A stretch of DNA of 5,495 nt, from contig WFPU01000050.1 in NCBI GenBank assembly GCA_015487435.1, positions 1 to 5,495 on the forward strand, written 5' to 3'. The stretch's first letter is position 1. Each line of letters opens with the position of its first letter. Under the pieces are notes generated by a model. It did not search any database, was not told the origin of the DNA, and saw nothing but the letters and a program-made list of their open reading frames with translations. Both the position numbers and the translations under genes were made by a program. Source of the DNA: Sulfurimonas sp. (GTDB lineage Bacteria; Campylobacterota; Campylobacteria; Campylobacterales; Sulfurimonadaceae). Shown one piece after another: positions 1 through 5,387 of the stretch.

Positions 1-1
1 A

Positions 2-1081
2 TTTTATAATAAAATTTATATTCCCAAAACAACTTATAAAACTATTTTACCAACTCTTGGAGAGATAGAGGTTAAAGTATTTGGTATTGGTAATGTTGGT
101 GCAAAAAATATATATTCAATCACTGCTCAAACTGGAGGTAAAATATTAACTATATTAACCGATGAGGGTCAGTGGGTCAAAAAGGGAGATTTATTAGTTA
201 CAATGGATGCAGTTGATTTGCCACAGCTATTAGATGAGGCTAAAATTTCTGTAAAAAAAGCCAACTCCGAGTTAATTGCATCTAAAAAAGAGAAAGAGAG
301 TCTATTAGCTCAAAAAAATCTAGCTTTAGTTACATACAACCGATATGCAAAGTTAAAAAAACAATCATTTGCATCTCAATCTGAATATGATAAAGCAAAA
401 GCTGACTTAGATGTTATAGAAGCACAAAGTGAAGCAACTCAGGCTCATATTAACTCTGCAAAAATAGAGATAGAGCGTGCAAAAAAAGCCCTTGATGCTC
501 TTCGTACTAAATTTTCTCGTTATAAAATTTATGCTCCTGTAGATGGATATGTAATATCTAAAGAGGCTGAGATCTCTCAAAGTGTCACTTCTACTCAAAA
601 TATACTTAAAATTGTAGATCCTAAAAATGTTTGGATTAAAGCTTATATAGATGAAAAAAATAGCGGGGATATTGCTATTAATCAAAAAGCAATAATTACT
701 CTTCGCTCACAAAAAGATAAAAAATATAAAGGGATCGTTAAACGAATAGTGGCTCAAACTGATGCAGTTACACAAGAAAAAGAGATAAATATATCTTTTG
801 TAAATTTACCAATTCCTTTTTATATAAATGAGCAAGCAGAGGTTCTAGTTACTGTAAAACAGTTCTCAAACCTAATTAAAATACCATCAAATCTGCTTGT
901 ATATAGAGACACTGAAATTGGTGTATGGATAGATAAAGAGCATAAAGCACACTATCAAAAAGTAAATGTTATTGCTAGAGGAGACAATGAAGTAGGAGTC
1001 TCTGGAATTAATCAAAATGCAAAACTAATCGTAACTTCTAAAGATAAAAAACCTCTTAAAGAGGGAATGAGTATTCACTAA
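2..1081 (+). CDS. HlyD/MacA-family periplasmic adaptor subunit of an ABC exporter (5'-partial)
   Basis: The reading frame is open from base 2 with no stop, so the gene begins upstream of the window. The ATG at 203 is internal, because the first half of the biotinyl-lipoyl domain lies before it (GGKILTILTDEGQWVKKGD, about bases 134-190). Of 359 visible residues, the order is lipoyl half 1, a long Lys/Glu/Ala-rich alpha-helical hairpin (about residues 75-170), lipoyl half 2 (YAPVDGYVISKEAEISQSVT), then a beta-barrel and membrane-proximal region ending in LKEGMSIH. This is the layout of membrane fusion proteins that sit in the periplasm, anchored to the inner membrane, and link an inner-membrane transporter to an outer-membrane channel. 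Its stop overlaps the permease start by one base (TAATG), so the two are probably translationally coupled. Sequence before the lipoyl half (about 45 residues) is consistent with the periplasmic part of the N-terminus; the signal or anchor is off-window. The substrate cannot be read from the sequence. Confidence 0.9.
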   Translation, partial: FYNKIYIPKTTYKTILPTLGEIEVKVFGIGNVGAKNIYSITAQTGGKILTILTDEGQWVKKGDLLVTMDAVDLPQLLDEAKISVKKANSELIASKKEKESLLAQKNLALVTYNRYAKLKKQSFASQSEYDKAKADLDVIEAQSEATQAHINSAKIEIERAKKALDALRTKFSRYKIYAPVDGYVISKEAEISQSVTSTQNILKIVDPKNVWIKAYIDEKNSGDIAINQKAIITLRSQKDKKYKGIVKRIVAQTDAVTQEKEINISFVNLPIPFYINEQAEVLVTVKQFSNLIKIPSNLLVYRDTEIGVWIDKEHKAHYQKVNVIARGDNEVGVSGINQNAKLIVTSKDKKPLKEGMSIH

Positions 1082-2226
1082 TGGTTAATTTAGCGCAAAA
1101 AGACATCTCTCATTCGCTGGGTAAGTTCTTAGTAACGGCGATGGGTGTTGGTATGTTGCTTGGAATCGTTCTTATTATGATTGGCGTATATAGGGGGATG
1201 ATAGTTGATGCTAAGGTGCTTTTAGGTGATATTGATGCTGATTTATGGATTGTGCAAGAAAATACACTTGGTCCATTTGCTGAAGCTTCAAGAATCCATC
1301 AAGACCTAAAAGATACCATTCGGGTAATAGATGGAGTAGCAAAAGCAGAAGCAATGACTTTTCAAAATATTCAATTACCTAAGTCGCCAAAACCTATTCG
1401 TGTAGTAGCTGTTGGATTTGATCCAAATGGAGATATTAACCCTATCAATCCTGATAGAATAGTGCAAGGGCGAGGAATAAATCATTCCCACTATGAAATA
1501 GTTGTTTCTGATAACACCGGATTTTTACTTAATGATATTATACACCTTGGAAGGGATGATTATAAAGTTGTAGGCATAACGCATGGGAGCGTCTCTTCTG
1601 GTGGAGATCCTTTAGTTTATATAAGTTTAAAAGATGCCCAAACACTACAGTTTTCATATACAAACACTCGGATCAGAAATGACAGAGAACGAGGTATAAA
1701 GAGCGTAAATACTCCTATGGTAAATGCCATAGTTGCTAAAGTTAAAACTGGATACTCAGTAGATAAGGTAGCACAAGACATAAGAAGATTTAAATATAAA
1801 AGTGTTTATACAAGAGAGGGTCAAAAAGAGATTCTTACTAAAAATCTAATTGAAAAATCTTCAAAACAAATTGGTCTTTTTACAGCAATTTTAGTTGTAG
1901 TATCAACGATTATTATCGCTCTTATTATCTACACCATGACTTTAGAAAAAATGAAAGAGATAGCAATTTTAAAACTCTTAGGTATACCAAATAGTATGAT
2001 AATTAAGATGATAGTTCAAGAGACATTAGTGCTTGGTTTTTTAGCATTTATATTTGGAAATATGTTTTCACATTTTATATATGATAAATTTCCAAAAAGG
2101 GTTGTCTTAGAAGCTCCAGATGCTTTAATGCTTTTTGTTGTAATTATATTAGCTTCTATTTTTGCATCATTTGTTGGTGTTAAAAAAGTTATAAATGCTG
2201 ATCCTGCAACAGCAATAGGGGGTTAA
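1081..2226 (+). CDS. FtsX/MacB-type ABC transporter permease (DevC-like size)
   Basis: This is the 381-residue inner-membrane subunit of the exporter. It has the type VII ABC layout: one N-terminal membrane helix (about 16-37), a large periplasmic domain of the MacB_PCD kind (about 40-260), and three C-terminal helices (about 264-286, 311-333, 349-368). Between the second and third helices lies EKMKEIAILKLLG (289-301), the cytoplasmic segment that in FtsX/LolE/MacB proteins contacts the ATPase. The C-terminus ends in ADPATAIGG, the usual 'DPA' tail of this family. In well-studied relatives these proteins do not form a channel through the membrane but drive periplasmic movement of a lipid, lipoprotein or peptide by ATP-powered conformational change. 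Unlike MacB, the ATPase is not fused; it is the next gene. The ATG shares its A with the upstream TAA. The nearest GAGGGA (1061-1066) is 14 bases away, so coupling probably matters more than an independent ribosome site. Confidence 0.92.
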   Translation: MVNLAQKDISHSLGKFLVTAMGVGMLLGIVLIMIGVYRGMIVDAKVLLGDIDADLWIVQENTLGPFAEASRIHQDLKDTIRVIDGVAKAEAMTFQNIQLPKSPKPIRVVAVGFDPNGDINPINPDRIVQGRGINHSHYEIVVSDNTGFLLNDIIHLGRDDYKVVGITHGSVSSGGDPLVYISLKDAQTLQFSYTNTRIRNDRERGIKSVNTPMVNAIVAKVKTGYSVDKVAQDIRRFKYKSVYTREGQKEILTKNLIEKSSKQIGLFTAILVVVSTIIIALIIYTMTLEKMKEIAILKLLGIPNSMIIKMIVQETLVLGFLAFIFGNMFSHFIYDKFPKRVVLEAPDALMLFVVIILASIFASFVGVKKVINADPATAIGG

Positions 2227-2227
2227 T

Positions 2228-2920
2228 ATGGGTGAACAAAGCATTAAAGTTGAAAATTTGGTAAAAAGATTTGGTAAGGGGGATAGTCTTGTTAATGTTA
2301 TTGATGGTGCATCTTTTAGCATAGATAAAGGGGAATTGGTAGCATTAATAGCTCCAAGTGGTGCTGGGAAAACAACATTACTTATGATGATTGGTTGTGT
2401 TGAAGAACCAACAAGTGGGACAATTTACTTAGGAAATGAGAAAGTTTATGAAAATCGATGGCTGACTAAAGAGACAAGAAAAATAAGACGAGAAAAAATT
2501 GGTTTTATCTTTCAAGCTCACTACTTAATTCCATTTTTAACAGTTTTAGAAAATGTTACATTGGTCTCTCAAGCAAATGGAATGTCAAAAAAAGAATCTG
2601 AAATGATAGCTATGGAGCTTTTAGAATATTTTGATATAGCAGATAAAGCAAATGCCATGTCATCACAATTATCAGGTGGGCAAAATCAGAGGGTTGCTAT
2701 AGCAAGAGCTTTGGCTAATAAACCAGAAATAATTTTAGCAGATGAACCAACAGCCGCTCTTGATTCTGCACGCTCAATAGCAGTAGTTGAGATGCTTAAA
2801 AAGATAGCTGTAGATCAAAATGTCGCAATAATTATGGTAACACATGATGAAGCTATGTATCCTCTTTGTGACAGAATTTTGAAAATTGAAAATAAGAAAG
2901 TTATATCTTCAGAAATATAA
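2228..2920 (+). CDS. ABC transporter ATP-binding protein, LolD/MacB/DevA type
   Basis: This 230-residue cytoplasmic ATPase is complete, the usual length for the LolD/DevA group. All nucleotide-binding motifs are present: Walker A APSGAGKTT (42-50), Q-loop glutamine Q96 in FIFQAH, signature LSGGQ (148-152), Walker B IILADEP (168-174) with catalytic E173, D-loop around ALD (177-179), and switch histidine H206 in VTHDEA. The first Walker A residue is Ala instead of the more usual Gly; the lysine (K48) and Thr49 are intact, so activity is expected. AGGGGG (2217-2222) lies five bases before the ATG, a strong ribosome site, and only one base separates this gene from the permease stop. It should dimerise and power the permease encoded just upstream. 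LolD itself is a possible family label, but a dedicated adaptor gene in the operon fits a DevBCA/MacAB-like efflux system better than lipoprotein sorting. Confidence 0.95.
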   Translation: MGEQSIKVENLVKRFGKGDSLVNVIDGASFSIDKGELVALIAPSGAGKTTLLMMIGCVEEPTSGTIYLGNEKVYENRWLTKETRKIRREKIGFIFQAHYLIPFLTVLENVTLVSQANGMSKKESEMIAMELLEYFDIADKANAMSSQLSGGQNQRVAIARALANKPEIILADEPTAALDSARSIAVVEMLKKIAVDQNVAIIMVTHDEAMYPLCDRILKIENKKVISSEI

Positions 2921-2922
2921 TA

Positions 2923-2939
2923 GAGACCACTGATTAATT
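2923..2939 (+). repeat. Left arm of a 17-bp outer inverted repeat around repeat copy 1
   Basis: The arm reads GAGACC, three variable bases, then GATTAATT. It matches the reverse complement of 3032-3048 (AATTAATC, AAA, GGTCTC) at 15 of 17 positions. It starts two bases after the ATPase stop codon. Homology with the second repeat copy in this window begins immediately after this arm, so the outer arms are probably not part of the shared repeat. They may be the halves of an older hairpin split by insertion. Confidence 0.65.
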
Positions 2940-3031
2940 GGGCTCTTTGAACAATTAGCTATTAGATTCTGGATCAAGTCCAGGATGGCGTAACTATCGT
3001 CATTCCAAGCTTGACTTGGAATCTAACTTAT
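2940..3031 (+). repeat. Dispersed palindromic repeat, copy 1 (twin-hairpin element)
   Basis: This non-coding element lies between the ABC operon and cdsA. Bases 2941-3013 match 5391-5463 at 66 of 73 positions in the same orientation; six of the seven differences are transitions. It holds two short hairpins. The first is ATTCTGGA, loop TCAAG, TCCAGGAT (2966-2986), with one mismatch. The second is ATTCCAAG, loop CTTGA, CTTGGAAT (3002-3022), a perfect 8-bp stem. The loops are exact reverse complements of each other. The whole also folds as one long imperfect palindrome, with 2964-2990 facing 2998-3024 across the 7-base spacer TAACTAT. It resembles MITE/REP-type repeats in size and symmetry and carries no ORF. 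It could affect mRNA ends or stability between the two blocks, but that is inference. Confidence 0.85.
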
Positions 3032-3048
3032 AATTAATCAAAGGTCTC
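3032..3048 (+). repeat. Right arm of the outer inverted repeat around repeat copy 1
   Basis: This is the partner of 2923-2939 (AATTAATC, AAA, GGTCTC). It is followed by AATATATATTTT, a weakly T-rich tail. With the intervening repeat removed, the two arms would make a compact hairpin with a GAGACC/GGTCTC stem directly behind the ABC operon's stop codon, where a terminator would be expected. Confidence 0.6.
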
Positions 3049-3092
3049 AATATATATTTTAAACTTTTAAAACAATATATTAAAGTGTAATT

Positions 3093-3101
3093 TGTTATAA
3101 T
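3093..3101 (+). promoter_or_regulatory. Extended -10 promoter for the cdsA operon
   Basis: TGT followed by a perfect TATAAT (3096-3101) gives an extended -10 element about 44 bases before the cdsA ATG. No convincing TTGACA-like -35 lies 17 bases upstream; that stretch is AT-rich. Housekeeping-sigma promoters of Campylobacterota commonly lack a conserved -35 and rely on an extended -10 with AT-rich upstream DNA, which fits. Transcription would start near 3107-3110 and give a leader of about 35 bases containing the AAGGA ribosome site (3133-3137). Confidence 0.62.
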
Positions 3102-3144
3102 CATATAATTTAAATCTCTAATTTTCATCTGCAAGGAAATATTT

Positions 3145-3894
3145 ATGTTTGGATCTCATACAGATAGAGTTGTAACTGGGCTAGTTTTAGTTTTAGCTGT
3201 GCTTTTTATTGGTTGGATAGATAGCTTTTTTATCATGTGGTTAGTTCTTGGTGTTATATATATACTTGCATTTAAAGAAGCTGCAAAACTTTTTGGGATT
3301 GAAAACAGTAGTTTAATCAAATATGCATTTGGACTTTGGTTATTAGCTGGAATTTATCCATATGGAGATGATTTATTTGTTTTGGCGGGCGTTGCATATG
3401 CTAGTGCTGTAGCTTTTAATAAAGATATTGCTTGGAAAAATTTTCTACCTTTTATATATCCAACCGCAGGTATGCTTTTTATTTTAACAATGTATCAAGA
3501 GTATAATGTAGTTAGTCTTTTGTGGCTATTAATAGTTGTGGCAATGACTGATGTTGGTGCTTATGCTGTTGGTAAAAGTATTGGCAAAACAAAATTTTGT
3601 GAAACAAGTCCAAACAAAACTATGGAGGGTGTTGCTGGTGGAGTATTAGTTGCAACTATTAGTGGAATGTTTGTAGGTTTATCAATCGTTGATTTATGGA
3701 CAGCATTTGTAATCTCTTTTGTGGTAGCAACAAGCTCAGTTTTTGGTGATTTATATGAATCTTCACTCAAAAGAGCAGCTGGAGTAAAAGATAGCGGTGA
3801 TCTGCTTCCAGGTCACGGCGGAGTCCTTGATAGAATAGATGGGTACCTTTTTGGCGCTATTGTAATGCTTGTTCTTTTAAGAGGACTTGTATAG
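3145..3894 (+). CDS. cdsA: Phosphatidate cytidylyltransferase (CDP-diacylglycerol synthase)
   Basis: CdsA is an integral inner-membrane enzyme that converts phosphatidate and CTP to CDP-diacylglycerol and pyrophosphate, the branch point for phosphatidylethanolamine and phosphatidylglycerol synthesis. The 249-residue protein is almost entirely hydrophobic segments (for example about 9-27, 28-46, 60-90, 103-117, 122-141, 164-200 and 234-248). The C-terminal part carries the full family signature: SSLKR (206-210), K215-D216, then PGHGGVLDRID (222-232), whose Asp and His residues are metal- and substrate-linked in the family. TDVGAY (135-140) and SPNKTMEG (155-162) are further conserved pieces. 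It is slightly shorter than E. coli CdsA (about 285), with a compact N-terminus. AAGGA (3133-3137) lies seven bases before the ATG, supporting this start, and a TATAAT promoter sits just upstream. It is followed at once by dxr. Confidence 0.97.
   Translation: MFGSHTDRVVTGLVLVLAVLFIGWIDSFFIMWLVLGVIYILAFKEAAKLFGIENSSLIKYAFGLWLLAGIYPYGDDLFVLAGVAYASAVAFNKDIAWKNFLPFIYPTAGMLFILTMYQEYNVVSLLWLLIVVAMTDVGAYAVGKSIGKTKFCETSPNKTMEGVAGGVLVATISGMFVGLSIVDLWTAFVISFVVATSSVFGDLYESSLKRAAGVKDSGDLLPGHGGVLDRIDGYLFGAIVMLVLLRGLV
3879..3885 (+). promoter_or_regulatory. Ribosome binding site that favours the second TTG as dxr start
   Basis: AAGAGGA lies inside the last codons of cdsA. It is only one base from the TTG at 3887, too close for initiation there, but ten bases from the in-frame TTG at 3896. 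The spacing therefore favours 3896 and a dxr start just after the cdsA stop (3892-3894). Confidence 0.55.
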
Positions 3895-3895
3895 T

Positions 3896-4954
3896 TTGGT
3901 ATTACTAGGTTCAACTGGTTCTATCGGTGTAAATACTTTAGAGGTTGCTAAAAAGTTTAACATAAAAATTGAAGTTTTAGTTTGTGGAAAAAATATAGAA
4001 CTTTTAAATAAACAGATTAAAATTCACAACCCAAAAGTCGTTGTTATTTCAAACAAAGACGATATAAAAGATGTAAGGCATAAAAATGTTTATGCTGGGC
4101 AAGAAAATATAGTTCGTGCTATAGAAGATAGCGAGAGTGATCTAGTTGTAAATGCGCTTGTTGGTTTTTTAGGTCTTCGTCCAACTCTAAGTGCTTTGGC
4201 ATGTGGTAAAAGAATCGCTTTAGCCAATAAAGAAAGTCTTGTAGCTTGTGGAAATTTTATAGATAGATCAAAAATTCAGCCAATAGATTCAGAACATTTT
4301 GGTCTTTGGTATTTGATGCAAGATAAACCAGTAAGTAAGATGATAATTACTGCAAGTGGCGGAGCGTTTCGTAATTGGGATTTAGATAGATTAAAAAATG
4401 CAACACTTGCAGATACTCAGAAACATCCAAATTGGTCAATGGGACAGAAGATAACAATTGACAGTGCAACTATGGTGAATAAAATGTTTGAACTCTTAGA
4501 AGCTAGATGGCTTTTTGGCGAGGGCAAATATGATGCTATTATAGAAACAAAATCACTTATTCATGCGCTTATAGATTTTAAAGATGGTTCCACTACAGCT
4601 CATTTTGCTCATGCAAATATGCAACTTCCAATAGCTTACGCACTTGATAAAAAAATGGATAAAAATATTTTAAAGCATGTGGATTTACTTAAAATTGGAA
4701 ATTTAGAGTTTAGACAAATAGATAAAAACAGGTATCCTATATGGGAAATTAAAGAAGATTTACTTAAAAATCCGAATATGGGTGTTGTTGTAAATGCAGC
4801 AAATGAGGTAGCAATTCAAAAATTTATAAATAAAGAGATAGATTTCATGAGCATTAGCAATATAATTATAGATACATATGAAAAATATACTCAGATGCCA
4901 AGTAGCATTGATGATGTTTTTGCAATAGATAAAGAGATACGAGAGTCTATATAA
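3896..4954 (+). CDS. dxr: 1-deoxy-D-xylulose 5-phosphate reductoisomerase
   Basis: Dxr (IspC) is a cytosolic NADPH- and metal-dependent enzyme that turns 1-deoxy-D-xylulose 5-phosphate into 2-C-methyl-D-erythritol 4-phosphate, the committed step of the MEP isoprenoid pathway and the target of fosmidomycin. With the TTG at 3896 as start it is 352 residues. Landmarks are the NADPH loop LGSTGSIG (4-11), ALANKESLV (108-116), metal ligands in DSEH (D131, E133), TASGGAFR (152-159), HPNWSMG (177-183) and DSATMVNKMFELLEARWLF (189-207), whose E199 is the third metal ligand. The C-terminal NAANEVAI is also typical. No ATG or GTG is available at the N-terminus; TTG at 3887 would add three residues and overlap cdsA by eight bases, but the AAGAGGA spacing favours 3896. 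The protein is shorter than E. coli Dxr (about 398), in line with the brief N-terminus I recall for Helicobacter and Campylobacter homologues. Function is secure; the exact start is not. Confidence 0.95.
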   Translation: MVLLGSTGSIGVNTLEVAKKFNIKIEVLVCGKNIELLNKQIKIHNPKVVVISNKDDIKDVRHKNVYAGQENIVRAIEDSESDLVVNALVGFLGLRPTLSALACGKRIALANKESLVACGNFIDRSKIQPIDSEHFGLWYLMQDKPVSKMIITASGGAFRNWDLDRLKNATLADTQKHPNWSMGQKITIDSATMVNKMFELLEARWLFGEGKYDAIIETKSLIHALIDFKDGSTTAHFAHANMQLPIAYALDKKMDKNILKHVDLLKIGNLEFRQIDKNRYPIWEIKEDLLKNPNMGVVVNAANEVAIQKFINKEIDFMSISNIIIDTYEKYTQMPSSIDDVFAIDKEIRESI

Positions 4955-4958
4955 GCAG

Positions 4959-5351
4959 ATGGTTGAAGATACTTTATTAAATTATATTTTTATATTTATA
5001 CTCTTAGAGATATATGAGGTGTATTGGCAAAAAGCTACAACTCTCATAGGTATGCTTGCTCGTATGTTTGAATTTTATAACAAAAATATATTTATATTTT
5101 TACTCAAGCACCCTACATTTTATTTTGCTATTTGGTTTATGATTGTAACTGATTATAATATTTACGCACTTGGCTTATTTGCTATAAAAATGTTAGATAT
5201 TGGTACAAAAATATTTTTAATGAAAAAAGTATTTATAGATAAAGATATATCTCCAGAACTCTCACTAACTATACTAGCACCACTGAATAAATATTTGCCA
5301 TACATAGGTGTGATAGCTTATCCACCTTTGATATATTTGGCGATGCTTTAA
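4959..5351 (+). CDS. Small membrane protein of unknown function
   Basis: I do not recognise this 130-residue protein. It starts four bases after the dxr stop, so it is very likely co-transcribed with cdsA and dxr. It is rich in Ile, Leu, Phe and Tyr, with likely membrane-embedded stretches at about 5-20, 53-75, 70-90 and 112-130. A more polar amphipathic piece with Trp, Lys and Arg (about 20-42) and a charged loop KKVFIDKDISPE (89-100) separate them. There is no signal-peptide cleavage site and no enzyme motif I can name. Codon use and AT content match the neighbours, and the frame is uninterrupted, which supports a real gene despite the weak ribosome site (GAGAG at 4941-4945, 13 bases before the ATG). 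Position beside cdsA and dxr hints at an envelope or lipid role, but this is only inference. Confidence 0.75.
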   Translation: MVEDTLLNYIFIFILLEIYEVYWQKATTLIGMLARMFEFYNKNIFIFLLKHPTFYFAIWFMIVTDYNIYALGLFAIKMLDIGTKIFLMKKVFIDKDISPELSLTILAPLNKYLPYIGVIAYPPLIYLAML

Positions 5352-5365
5352 AGAAAATATAATTA

Positions 5366-5374
5366 TGGTAAAAT
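5366..5374 (+). promoter_or_regulatory. Possible extended -10 element before repeat copy 2
   Basis: TGG followed by TAAAAT (5369-5374) resembles an extended -10 site, five of six bases matching TATAAT. It lies 15 bases past the unknown membrane protein's stop and just before repeat copy 2. If active, it would start transcription near 5380-5384, reading through the repeat toward a gene beyond the window. In DNA this AT-rich such matches arise by chance, so confidence is low. Confidence 0.3.
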
Positions 5375-5387
5375 TCAAGTTATTAAA

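Noticed and set aside
203..205. ATG as true start of the adaptor gene
   Set aside because: The frame is open upstream to the window edge and encodes the first lipoyl half-motif, so this Met is internal.
407..685. Minus-strand ORF of 92 codons opposite the adaptor gene
   Set aside because: It is the antisense shadow of the adaptor's conserved coiled-coil and lipoyl coding region, has low-complexity Ile/Phe/Tyr-rich content and no ribosome site.
2966..3022. Repeat hairpins as ordinary Rho-independent terminators
   Set aside because: Neither hairpin is followed by a T-run; bases after 3022 are CTAACTTATAATT. The sequence recurs elsewhere as a repeat instead.
2921..3060. tRNA or other structured RNA gene such as a riboswitch for cdsA
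   Set aside because: No cloverleaf or known riboswitch core could be fitted, and the structure lies upstream of the likely cdsA promoter, so it would not be in the cdsA leader.
3561..3770. Minus-strand ORF of 69 codons opposite cdsA
   Set aside because: It lies wholly antisense to the conserved CdsA catalytic region; no family features and no upstream signals.
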